This document shows positions 25,255-32,009 of a stretch of 64,000 nucleotides of DNA, in pieces; the first letter of the stretch is position 1, and every line of letters begins with the position of its first letter. The notes under the pieces were generated by a model. That model was not told the origin of the DNA and did no database searches. It saw nothing but the letters and a program-made list of their open reading frames with translations. Source of the stretch: Catellatospora coxensis (GTDB taxonomy: Bacteria > Actinomycetota > Actinomycetes > Mycobacteriales > Micromonosporaceae). The position numbers and the translations under genes were made by a program. Location: the NCBI RefSeq assembly GCF_016862635.1, contig NZ_BONI01000049.1, forward strand, positions 1 to 64,000, written 5' to 3'.

Positions 25255-26729
25255 ACCTGCCCCAGCCCGTCGCGCTCGACCGCCCGCTGGACCGGTCCGC
25301 GCTGCCCACGCCCGTCCTGGACGCTTCGCCGGAACTCGTCGAGCTTTACTGGGCCGCCTGGGAGCTGGCGTACCAGCACGTCGTGACGCGGGAGGGAGCG
25401 CCGCGGTCGCCGTACATGGACGAGGGGTTCGATCCGGACACGATCTGGATCTGGGACACCTGCTTCATGGCGCACTTCTGCAAGTATGCCCCCGACCTGT
25501 TCCCCGGGGTGGAGAGCTTCGACAACTTCTACCGGCCGATGTACGACGGTTCGCCGACGTCCCTGAAGATCCACCACCCGGACAACCCGCCGCTGTTCGC
25601 CTGGTCCGAGCTGGAGTACGTCCGCCACACCGGCGACCTGGACCGGGTCCGGTGGCTGCTGCGCGACCGCCGCTACCTCCAGCAGCACTTCGCGTTCATG
25701 GAGGGCACCCCGGCCGGCAGCCGCTTCCCGCACAGCAACATCCCGACCACGGTGCAGCGCGTGCCGCGCGGCTACCTGTGGGAGGGCGTCACCAGCGGCA
25801 TGGACAACACGCCCCGCGCCCCGATCCAGGGCGAACACGGCACCTCCGGCGACGTCCTCTGGTTCGACGTAGCCGCCCAGCAGGCCCTGTCCGCCCGGTC
25901 CATCGCCGCCCTGGCCCGGCTCATCGGCTCCGACGACCTGGCGGAGGAATACGAGGCGCATCACGCTCGGCTCGTCGAACTGGTCAACGACTTCTGGTCG
26001 GCCGAGCACGGGTTCTACTTCGACCGCTTCGCCGAGGAGCCCTACAACTTCCACCGGGTACGCACACCGGCTGTGTACTGGCCCCTGCTCGCCGGCGCCT
26101 GCGACGCGGCCCAGGCCGACGCGCTCGCCGCCGCCCTGGCCGACCCGACCTGTTTCGGCGGACCGGTGCCCTGGCCGTCGGTGGCGCGCGACGACCCCGA
26201 GTTCCGCCCCGACGGCATGTACTGGCGCGGCGGCGTCTGGATCCCCGTCGCCTACGCCAGTGCCCGGGCCCTGTCCGACTCCGGCCACCCCGACCTGGCC
26301 CACCGCGCATCCCTCGACCTGATCCGCCACATGTCCCGCACCTGGTCGTCCTACTCGCCCCCGACCATCTGGGAGGCCTACTCACCCACCCGCCCGGCCC
26401 CCTCCACGGCCAAGGACGACCTGACCCCCGTACGCCCCGACTTCTGCGGCTGGTCTGCCCTGGCCCCCATCTCGATGCTCATCGAACACGTCCTCGGCTT
26501 CCGCGTCGACGCCCTCACCCGCACCCTCCACTACCGCCCCCACCTCCCCGGCCGCACCGGCATCCACAACCTCCGCGTCGCCGACACCCGCGTGACCCTC
26601 ATCGCCGACGACACCACCCTGACCGTCGAAACCGACGGCCCGATCACCCTCGCCCTCCCCGACCGCACCCTCCCCCTCACCCCCGGCCACCACGTTTTGG
26701 AAAGGAAGGGCACCTTCACATCGCCATAG
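25251..26729 (+). CDS. GH63/trehalase-like (alpha/alpha)6-barrel glycoside hydrolase
   Basis: A 492-residue cytoplasmic enzyme with no signal peptide. It resembles the catalytic domain of GH63/GH37-type inverting glycosidases, including mannosylglycerate-hydrolase-like proteins: DTIWIWDTCFMAHF with a likely catalytic Asp, WEGVTSGMDNTPR, MYWRGGVWIPVAYASARAL, and the late TIWEAYSPT Glu. The ATG overlaps the permease stop (ATGA), so it is translationally coupled and probably processes the imported saccharide. The last codons (ERKGTFTSP and stop) are encoded by a REP family A repeat, so the present stop codon is supplied by the repeat. Exact specificity is unknown. Confidence 0.8.
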   Translation: MNLPQPVALDRPLDRSALPTPVLDASPELVELYWAAWELAYQHVVTREGAPRSPYMDEGFDPDTIWIWDTCFMAHFCKYAPDLFPGVESFDNFYRPMYDGSPTSLKIHHPDNPPLFAWSELEYVRHTGDLDRVRWLLRDRRYLQQHFAFMEGTPAGSRFPHSNIPTTVQRVPRGYLWEGVTSGMDNTPRAPIQGEHGTSGDVLWFDVAAQQALSARSIAALARLIGSDDLAEEYEAHHARLVELVNDFWSAEHGFYFDRFAEEPYNFHRVRTPAVYWPLLAGACDAAQADALAAALADPTCFGGPVPWPSVARDDPEFRPDGMYWRGGVWIPVAYASARALSDSGHPDLAHRASLDLIRHMSRTWSSYSPPTIWEAYSPTRPAPSTAKDDLTPVRPDFCGWSALAPISMLIEHVLGFRVDALTRTLHYRPHLPGRTGIHNLRVADTRVTLIADDTTLTVETDGPITLALPDRTLPLTPGHHVLERKGTFTSP

Positions 26730-26753
26730 GTAGAGGAAGGGCACCTTCTTAAC
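26698..26753 (-). repeat. REP family A, copy 2 (direct configuration, reverse orientation)
   Basis: Two GGAAGGGCACCTTC units, at 26704 and 26735, lie in the same orientation, the second ending CTTCTTAAC. Read on the minus strand this is GTTAAGAAGGTGCCCTTCC, then CTCTACCTATGGCGATGTG, then GAAGGTGCCCTTCC, matching the copies at 1893 and 28577. The element overlaps the last codons and stop of the preceding glycosidase gene. Confidence 0.88.
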
Positions 26754-26784
26754 GTGGCATGCCTACTGAGCTGCGGTGGAGCGG

Positions 26785-27129
26785 TCAGCCGGCGGCGGGC
26801 AGCGCGTTCAGGCGGGCGGTCACGTGTTGCTCGAGTCCGGCCATGGTGCGGGTGAACTCGGCGGCGAGGTCGAAGTCGTACCGTCGGGCCAGCACCAGCA
26901 CCGACCACAGGCAGTCGGCCAGCTCGTGCGCGAGCGCCTCCCGCCCGCCGGGCAGTTCACGCCGGCCCTCAGCGGCCATAACCTGCTTGGCCAGGTCACC
27001 GACATCGCCTACGAAGCCGAGCATGAGGTCTTCCCGGGTCCAGGCCCGGCCCTGGGTGCGCACGTTGAGTTCGTCGTACATCTCGCAGATCTGCAGCGCT
27101 CGTTCCTGCAGGCTCTCCAGGTCCGTCAT
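26785..27129 (-). CDS. MazG-like NTP pyrophosphohydrolase-fold protein
   Basis: A 114-residue all-alpha protein beginning MTDLESLQERALQICEMYDELN. The motif HELADCLWSVLVLARRYDFDL, with GDVGDLAKQVMAAEG before it, matches the MazG/iMazG helical metal-binding core (ExxE...ExxD type). Members hydrolyse NTPs or non-canonical nucleotides. GGGGAG precedes the ATG at 27129, and TAGCCT about 40 nt upstream may be the -10 box. The gene is divergent from the Shedu locus. Confidence 0.7.
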   Translation of the reverse strand: MTDLESLQERALQICEMYDELNVRTQGRAWTREDLMLGFVGDVGDLAKQVMAAEGRRELPGGREALAHELADCLWSVLVLARRYDFDLAAEFTRTMAGLEQHVTARLNALPAAG

Positions 27130-27227
27130 GGTCTCCCCGTCCGTTCGGTGATGGCGTTGCAGGCTATCGCGTCCCGAACCACGGCTGGGGGGTGTCACCG
27201 TGCAGGTGGCCACGCATGAAGCGTTGA

Positions 27228-27276
27228 CAAGGTGCCCCTTTGGCTTCCTACGGCGAAGTGAAGATCCCCTTCTGGC
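27228..27276. repeat. Degenerate REP family A remnant
   Basis: ACAAGGTGCCCCTTTGGCTTCCTACGGCGAAGTGAAGATCCCCTTC resembles the AAGGTGCCCTTCC...GAAGGTGCCCTTC hairpin with several substitutions. It lies just upstream of the Shedu N-terminal reading frame. Assignment as a decayed copy is tentative. Confidence 0.4.
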
Positions 27277-27329
27277 TCTCGGTCGTTGGCCCGTTTCGAA
27301 GCGTCGTATCGGTCCACCATCATGTCGGC

Positions 27330-27617
27330 GTGGAGACCAGGGCCGACTTTGCACTCGAATTGCAGTTGCAGCGAGTCGATGAGATTGCGCGGGATCATGC
27401 TGTCAAAGCAGCTCTCTCGGCGGTGCACGCACATCTGCGCAGCGGTGGACGTAGACGCCGCGCGGGTCAGAGGCTGGTGATGCTTCTCGGCGAGGCGCGT
27501 CATGAAGCTGCGGTGGCAGACGAATGGCAGGTGGTGAGGCTACTTCAAGACTCGATCGATTATGTCGAGGGCCGCATCATCAAGGTGGAGTTCGAGGAGC
27601 GCTATCGACTTTTCAGA
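27330..27617 (+). pseudogene. N-terminal reading frame of the Shedu gene, out of frame with the rest
   Basis: This frame (GTG 27330, or TTG 27240) encodes a hydrophilic, plausible protein segment (DFALELQLQRVDEIARDH ... LQDSIDYVEGRIIKVEFEERYRLF). It then becomes nonsense, whereas the -1 frame picks up with QNGAARDTGLLRLLSSV. The switch falls at the run CTTTTC around 27608-27613. A lost base, a sequencing error or a -1 frameshift would join the two into one protein of about 415 residues. In the downstream frame, the residues before this point look non-coding. Confidence 0.5.
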
Positions 27618-28573
27618 ACGGAGCCGCGCGCGACACCGGCCTGCTCCGGCTGCTGTCGAGCGTCACGGCGAGCGTGTGCGAGTTCGCAGTGGAGCAGGGC
27701 CGGGCTTTCCTGGACTCGCAACCTGGGGCAAGCGCGGAAGAATTGCTGATTCGGATGCGGTCGCTGGGCGAGGATTCCCGGCTCATGCAGGCGCCGCCGG
27801 ACCGTCCGGGACGCTACCGGATCGTTCGCGGAAGCGCTGAGACCATGATCTGGTTGGAGCGGGTCATTCGAGATCATCGTATCGATGTCGAAGATGCCCG
27901 GGAGCTGGCCCGGACCATGGCACTGTCTCCCGAAGCCGTGGCGGCGCTGGCGGAGGACGAGAGCGGATGGCTGCTCTTCAGGGCCGCCGAGCTTCGTCGG
28001 CGGGCTGCCGCGTTGCTGACTTTGCGGGAGGCGGTCGAAGATCCCAGTGCGTCCGAGCACGATCTCTTGCGGGTGCTGCGTGGGCAGCCATGGATTTTCG
28101 GCGGCAGTTTCGTGCACGAGGCCGCGCAGCGCAGACTGGTCGAGGGCGACGAGGTCGACATTCCGCTCATCCGTGGCGACGGCGCACTGCACGTCGTCGA
28201 ACTGAAACTGGCGATGAAGCTCGGTAAGCCTCTGATCAAGCGGCATCGTAGCGCCTGGGTGCCGACGTCCGAGGTTCACGACGCGGTCGGGCAGGCGGTC
28301 AACTACCTTGTCGGCCTCGACGAGAATCGCGAGCGTATCCGGGAGGACTTCGGGATCGAGACCCGACGGGCGAGCGCGGTGGTGCTCATCGGACATCCGG
28401 CGTTGCAGCCAGGCGTTCCGGAGGTCGAGATCAACGAAACGCTGCGTACGTTCAACGGTCACCTCAACCGAGTCGAGGTGCTCACGTACAAGGAGCTGGT
28501 CGACAACGCCGAGCGTTCGCTCGGCGGGCCACCGGTCGATCTGTTCTCTCCGGCCCCAGCTCACCGCAGGTGA
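27524..28573 (+). CDS. Shedu (SduA-type, DUF4263) anti-phage nuclease, 5' end uncertain
   Basis: The C-terminal half carries the Shedu/DUF4263 PD-(D/E)XK-like nuclease: PWIFGGSFVHEAAQRR, EVDIPLIRGDGALHVVELKLAMKLG (Asp and ExK catalytic residues), then SEVHDAVGQAVNYLVGLDENRERI and ASAVVLIGHP. Shedu proteins are single-gene phage-defence nucleases. The ORF is open from 27524, but residues before about 30 look non-coding; the natural N-terminus appears to lie in the overlapping upstream frame (27330-27617), so the gene is either frameshifted or uses recoding. Codons are visibly less GC-biased than in neighbours, suggesting acquisition by transfer. It ends 4 nt before a REP family A element. Confidence 0.75.
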   Translation: MAGGEATSRLDRLCRGPHHQGGVRGALSTFQNGAARDTGLLRLLSSVTASVCEFAVEQGRAFLDSQPGASAEELLIRMRSLGEDSRLMQAPPDRPGRYRIVRGSAETMIWLERVIRDHRIDVEDARELARTMALSPEAVAALAEDESGWLLFRAAELRRRAAALLTLREAVEDPSASEHDLLRVLRGQPWIFGGSFVHEAAQRRLVEGDEVDIPLIRGDGALHVVELKLAMKLGKPLIKRHRSAWVPTSEVHDAVGQAVNYLVGLDENRERIREDFGIETRRASAVVLIGHPALQPGVPEVEINETLRTFNGHLNRVEVLTYKELVDNAERSLGGPPVDLFSPAPAHRR

Positions 28574-28576
28574 AGA

Positions 28577-28629
28577 GTTAAGAAGGTGCCCTTCCTCTAC
28601 GTAGAACGATGGGAAGGTGCCCTTCCTTC
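28577..28629 (+). repeat. REP family A, copy 3 (direct configuration)
   Basis: GTTAAGAAGGTGCCCTTCC, then CTCTACGTAGAACGATGG, then GAAGGTGCCCTTCC. The layout is the same as at 1893 and, reversed, at 26698. It follows the Shedu stop codon by 3 nt, and a perfect hairpin terminator comes immediately after. Confidence 0.88.
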
Positions 28630-28636
28630 GGGCAGT

Positions 28637-28666
28637 GGCGGCGCAGCCCCGGTGGGGTGCGCCGCC
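28637..28666. terminator. Bidirectional terminator-like hairpin
   Basis: GGCGGCGCA (28637-28645) pairs with TGCGCCGCC (28658-28666), with an inner CCCC/GGGG stem around GGT. It lies between the rightward Shedu gene and the leftward small-peptide/SGNH hydrolase transcripts. Confidence 0.75.
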
Positions 28667-28693
28667 GCCGTTGTGTCAGTGGCCCTGAGCGGC

Positions 28694-28747
28694 CTACTCG
28701 AGTGCGAACTCCAGTGCGTACTCGAGAGCGAACTCCAATGCGGACAT
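28694..28747 (-). CDS. Candidate 17-residue repeat peptide gene
   Basis: ATG at 28747 opens an 18-codon frame encoding MSALEFALEYALEFALE followed by TAG. The peptide is built from two near-identical 24-nt units and would form an acidic amphipathic helix. AAAGG(TGG) lies about 10 nt upstream, and TTGACA at 28820-28815 with GAAGCT 17 nt on is a plausible own promoter; a strong hairpin follows downstream. No homologue is known to me. It could be a small toxin, signal or precursor peptide, or a chance frame over a short tandem repeat. Confidence 0.3.
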   Translation of the reverse strand: MSALEFALEYALEFALE

Positions 28748-28791
28748 GGCGAACACCACCTTTCCGAGGACTGCCTGACGTGCGTGAACTC

Positions 28792-28820
28792 AGCTTCCTG
28801 CGCGTGCAACAAAGTGTCAA
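28792..28820 (-). promoter_or_regulatory. Putative promoter of the 17-residue peptide ORF
   Basis: On the minus strand, a perfect TTGACA (28820-28815) is followed after 17 nt by GAAGCT (28797-28792), which keeps the A2 and T6 of TANNNT. An AT-rich stretch (28824-28850) lies just upstream, unusual for this genome. The predicted start is about 40 nt before the ATG. Confidence 0.35.
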
Positions 28821-28841
28821 GCAACTCTATATTTAAATTGA

Positions 28842-30104
28842 TTACGATCCGGTCAACAGATCCAGCGGTACGGCCTTCGCGATGGCCTCGTTGCCCGCGT
28901 CGTTGGGGTGGATGTGGTCCCCGCTGTCGAAGGCCGCGCGCAGCTTGCCGGACGCGTCCGGGTCGCGGAGTACGGCGTCGACGTCGATGACGTCGTCGAA
29001 CTGGTCGCTGTCGCGCAGGTACGCGTTCACCGCGAGTCTCGTGTTCTCCTTGCCCGGCGTCCAGGAGGTGAAGCCCTGGAACGGCCCGAGGGTGCAGGCG
29101 AGCACCCGCAGGCCCAGCTGGCGGGCCTGGGTGGCGAGCTGGCGCAGGCCGAAGATGACCCGTTCGGGGGAGTCGTCGTAGATCTGGATGTCGTTGATGC
29201 CCAGCGCGACGACGACCGTGCGCACGCCGGTCTGTCCGGGGGCGTCGCGCAGGAACCGGGCCAGGCCGTTCACGCCCAGCTCGGGGAAGCCGATCTCGGA
29301 GCCGTCGTGGGCCAGCGCGTTGCCGGCCAGGCCGAGGTTGAGCACGGCAGGGTCGGCCTCGCCCGGGTCGTCCTGCAGCCGCGCGGCCAGGTAGTCGGTC
29401 CAGCGCCGGTGCAGGCCCAGGGTGGAGCCGTTGGCGGCGGTCAGGGAGTCGCCGAGGACCGCCACGGCCCCGGCCGCGTGCCGGGTGCGCACGTCGACGC
29501 CGCTGAGGAAGAACCAGTAGTTGCGGCTGTCGGTGACCGTGTACTCGGCTTTCGCGGCCTGGTCGCCCGCGCCGATGTACGCCGGCTCGCGGGCGTTGAA
29601 CTGGAACGTCACCGGGCCGGTCGCCGCGGGCAGGAACACGCTGACGGTCAGCTCCTGCAGCGCCCGCACCGGCATCGGCACCGGGTCGCTGAGCACCTGG
29701 CCGCCCTTGGGCACGGTGACCTGCTGGCGGCCGTCGAAGGTCAGCTCGCGCAGGGTGGCCGGCTGGATCTGTGGGGTGTCGTTGGCGACCGGCAGGGCCA
29801 GCGTCGCCCGGCCGACGGTCAGCGGCTGCGTGCCGTACGCGTTGGACAGGCGGATGCGGGTCTCGTCGCCGCCGACCGAGGTGCGCACGGTCATCCGTAC
29901 CGTCTGGTTGGTGAAGCCCTTGCCCGCGATGCCGCCGCCCGCCGGAGCCAGCGCGGACGCCCACGTGCCGACCCAGCCCTCGCCCGGCGCGGCCTCGGCC
30001 GGCGCGCCGGACCGGCCCCACGCGACGGCCAGGGTGAGCGCGGTGGCGACGAGCACGGCGGCCGCGACGACGATCCGCCGCTGCGAGGAGTTGGCCACGG
30101 ACAT
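28842..30104 (-). CDS. Secreted SGNH/GDSL hydrolase
   Basis: A 420-residue exported esterase/lipase-fold protein. After an N-terminal signal segment (about 1-38) comes a beta-rich domain, then an SGNH hydrolase domain from about residue 205: VLGDSLTAANGS (Ser), LGLAGNAL (Gly block), VVALGINDIQ (Asn) and DHIHPNDAG (Asp-His). It is likely an extracellular carbohydrate esterase or lipase. ATG at 30104 has GGAAGG upstream. It belongs to the two-domain type common in actinobacteria, where an N-terminal jelly-roll region precedes the SGNH fold. Confidence 0.85.
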   Translation of the reverse strand: MSVANSSQRRIVVAAAVLVATALTLAVAWGRSGAPAEAAPGEGWVGTWASALAPAGGGIAGKGFTNQTVRMTVRTSVGGDETRIRLSNAYGTQPLTVGRATLALPVANDTPQIQPATLRELTFDGRQQVTVPKGGQVLSDPVPMPVRALQELTVSVFLPAATGPVTFQFNAREPAYIGAGDQAAKAEYTVTDSRNYWFFLSGVDVRTRHAAGAVAVLGDSLTAANGSTLGLHRRWTDYLAARLQDDPGEADPAVLNLGLAGNALAHDGSEIGFPELGVNGLARFLRDAPGQTGVRTVVVALGINDIQIYDDSPERVIFGLRQLATQARQLGLRVLACTLGPFQGFTSWTPGKENTRLAVNAYLRDSDQFDDVIDVDAVLRDPDASGKLRAAFDSGDHIHPNDAGNEAIAKAVPLDLLTGS

Positions 30105-30196
30105 CGACCTTCCAGGCGGGACGCTGCGCCACGTCGCGCGATGTCCGGGTAGGAGGCCATCAAAGTCCGGTCAGCGTACGTACGTCAATACGTCGA

Positions 30197-30479
30197 TCAC
30201 CTGATCGGCTTGGCGAACCAGTGATGCGCATAGGGCGCGTCGTTGAACGCGGGCACCTCGGCGAAGCCGCACCGGGCGTAGAGGGCGCGGGCCTCGACCA
30301 GGTCGTCGCGGGTGTCCAGGCGCAGCAGCGACCGTGTCGGCCAGAACGTGGTCGACCTCGGCCGCGGTCGCCGCCCGGCCGTACCAGCGGCCGACGATGT
30401 CGGTGAAGTACCCGCGCAGCGCGCCCTGGGCGGCGGGGTCGGGCGGGGAGGTGAGGGCGATGGCGACGGTCGGCGGCAC
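30197..30479 (-). pseudogene. GNAT acetyltransferase remnant with internal deletion
   Basis: The 5' part (VPPTVAIALTSPPDPAAQGALRGYFTDIVGRWYGR ... AAEVDHVLAD) matches the N-terminus of a GNAT acetyltransferase. The 3' part, in a different frame, is a typical GNAT C-terminus (LLRLDTRDDLVEARALYARCGFAEVPAFND ... HHWFAKPIR). The central acetyl-CoA-binding region (about 70 residues including RGxGxG/A) is missing between them near 30330-30345, and the frame changes there. The deletion and frameshift make this a decayed gene. Confidence 0.7.
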
Positions 30480-30562
30480 CCGGCCATCGTGCCCGGCCGC
30501 GACGCCCGCGGCCAGCGGTTTCCATCGCCCTCGATCATGGGCCCGGCTCGCGCCGGGCACCG

Positions 30563-30593
30563 GTCCCGGCCGCCGGCGAGGGCCGGCCGGGAC
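30563..30593. terminator. Hairpin, terminator-like
   Basis: GTCCCGGCCG (30563-30572) pairs perfectly with CGGCCGGGAC (30584-30593). It lies between the GNAT remnant and the pirin gene, 10 nt from a second perfect hairpin. Confidence 0.55.
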
Positions 30594-30603
30594 GGGGTGG
30601 AGA

Positions 30604-30647
30604 GCCGGACCTCCGGCCGCGTTCGGGCGCAGGGTCGGAGGTCCGGC
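30604..30647 (-). terminator. Terminator-like hairpin after the pirin gene
   Basis: A perfect 12-bp stem, GCCGGACCTCCG (30604-30615) with 30636-30647, starts 13 nt after the pirin stop codon on the minus strand. Confidence 0.65.
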
Positions 30648-30660
30648 AGCTGTGGGGCCG

Positions 30661-31437
30661 TCAGCCGGCGATGGTGGCGTGCATCTCCCAGGTCATCACC
30701 TCGGCCGGAGCGCTCGCGGTGATGCGCTGGCCGCCGCTGCCGGTCAGGCGCACCGCGTCGCCCTCGGCCAGGGTGCCCGCCTGCTCCATGGCCACCGAGC
30801 CGCGCGCCACGAACAGGTGCAGGTACGGCGCGTGGGGCAGCGCGACGCTGCCGCCCGCCTCCAGCCGTGCGACGTGCAGCGCGGCGTGCCGGTTCTTGAT
30901 CCGGATCGCGGACGCGCCGTCGTGCTGCTTCATGCCGGAGGCCACCGTGACCAGGCCGCCGCGCAGCAGCTCGTCGTCGATCTCGAGCTGCTCGTAGCCG
31001 GGCTTGATGCCGTCGGTGTCCGGGACCACCCACATCTGGATGAAGTGCACCGGGTCGGCGTGCTTGTGGCCCTCCAGCCGCCAGGAGTCGTTCTTCTCCG
31101 AGTGCAGGATGCCGGTGCCCGCGCTCATCCGCTGGGCCAGGCCGGGGTAGATGACGCCGGAGTGGCCGGTGGAGTCCTGGTGCACCAGCGAGCCGCGCAG
31201 CACCCAGGTCACGATCTCCATGTCGCGGTGCGGGTGCGTCTCGAAGCCCATGCCGGGCTTGACGATGTCGTCGTTGTTGACCAGCAGCAGTCCGTGGTGG
31301 GTGTTGCGCGGGTCGTAGTGTCGACCGAACGAGAACGAGTGCTTGGAGTCGAGCCAGCCGATGCGGGTCTTGGCCCGCTCGTCGGCGTACCGGACGTCGA
31401 TGAGCTCGCGGCGGGGCTTGGCGGTGGAGGTCTTCAC
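30661..31437 (-). CDS. Pirin family protein (bicupin)
   Basis: A 258-residue cupin protein. The N-terminal metal-binding cupin has HPHRDMEIVTWVLRGSLVHQDSTGH and later TGILHSEKN, supplying the His/Glu iron ligands of pirins. FDSKHSFSFG-like SKHSFSFGRHYDPRN is the family hallmark. Bacterial pirins include quercetinases and redox-sensing regulators; which applies here is unknown. GTG at 31437 has GAAAGG 9 nt upstream. It is divergent from a MarR gene with overlapping promoters, so MarR probably controls it. Confidence 0.9.
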   Translation of the reverse strand: MKTSTAKPRRELIDVRYADERAKTRIGWLDSKHSFSFGRHYDPRNTHHGLLLVNNDDIVKPGMGFETHPHRDMEIVTWVLRGSLVHQDSTGHSGVIYPGLAQRMSAGTGILHSEKNDSWRLEGHKHADPVHFIQMWVVPDTDGIKPGYEQLEIDDELLRGGLVTVASGMKQHDGASAIRIKNRHAALHVARLEAGGSVALPHAPYLHLFVARGSVAMEQAGTLAEGDAVRLTGSGGQRITASAPAEVMTWEMHATIAG

Positions 31438-31463
31438 GGCCGTGCCTTTCGATCGGGTCGTTG

Positions 31464-31523
31464 CGTTGTCAACGAGTGCAGCATACATGACATTGTTGCG
31501 CGGTCAACTATTCCCGGTAGACT
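31464..31523. promoter_or_regulatory. Overlapping divergent promoters and MarR-type operator
   Basis: The pirin promoter (minus strand) is TTGACC (31507-31502), 16 nt, TATGCT (31485-31480). The MarR promoter (plus) is TTGCGC (31496-31501), 16 nt, TAGACT (31518-31523). The palindrome CGTTGTCAACG (31464-31474) lies at the pirin start site, and a related GTTG...CAAC dyad (31495-31508) covers both -35 regions. These are good candidate MarR sites. Confidence 0.6.
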
Positions 31524-31529
31524 GCGGGC

Positions 31530-31985
31530 ATGGCTGAGACGCGCTGGCTGGACGACGACGAGCAGGCGACCTGGCGGGCGTACCTGGAGGGCACCCGGCT
31601 GCTGATCCACGCGCTGGACCGCCAGCTCGAAACGGACTCCGGGGTATCTTTCGCCGATTACGAGCTGCTCGTCCTGCTCTCCGAGGCGCCGGGGCACCGG
31701 CTGCGCATGCGTGACCTGGCCGACGCCAGTTTCACCTCGCGCAGCGGGGTGACCCGCGCGGTGACCAGGCTGGAGGACGCCGGCTGGGTGCGGCGCGTCG
31801 AGTGCGACGACGACCGGCGCGGCATGCACGCCGAGCTGACCGAGGCCGGCGCGGCCAAGCTCGCCGCGGCCGCGCCCGGCCACGTCGGCGCGGTGCGCGA
31901 GCACATGTTCGACCACCTCAGCCAGGCCGAGCAGGCCCACATCCGCGAGGCGTACACCCGGATGCGGGCGCATCTGCGTCCCTGA
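31530..31985 (+). CDS. MarR family transcriptional regulator
   Basis: A 151-residue winged-helix regulator: LLVLLSEAPGHRLRMRDLADASFTSRSGVTRAVTRLEDAGWVRR is the helix-turn-helix and DDRRGMHAELTEAG the beta wing. The ATG at 31530 is 6 nt after the -10 TAGACT with no Shine-Dalgarno, so the mRNA should be leaderless. It is divergent from the pirin gene, which it likely represses in response to a small molecule or oxidant. No obvious redox cysteine is present. Confidence 0.9.
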   Translation: MAETRWLDDDEQATWRAYLEGTRLLIHALDRQLETDSGVSFADYELLVLLSEAPGHRLRMRDLADASFTSRSGVTRAVTRLEDAGWVRRVECDDDRRGMHAELTEAGAAKLAAAAPGHVGAVREHMFDHLSQAEQAHIREAYTRMRAHLRP

Positions 31986-32009
31986 GCGGCCCCCGGCTAT
32001 CGTGTACCG

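Noticed and set aside
27195-27503. Leftward ORF opposite the Shedu N-terminus
   Set aside because: The opposite frame has better codon character and continues into Shedu, so this is a shadow.
28597-28860. Alternative leftward frame giving INLNIELLDTLLHAQEAEF... then CSPCPHWSSLSST, resembling a RiPP leader and core
   Set aside because: It has no ATG/GTG start or ribosome-binding site at the right place and is an extension of an antisense frame. The 17-residue frame fits the repeat better, though neither is proved.
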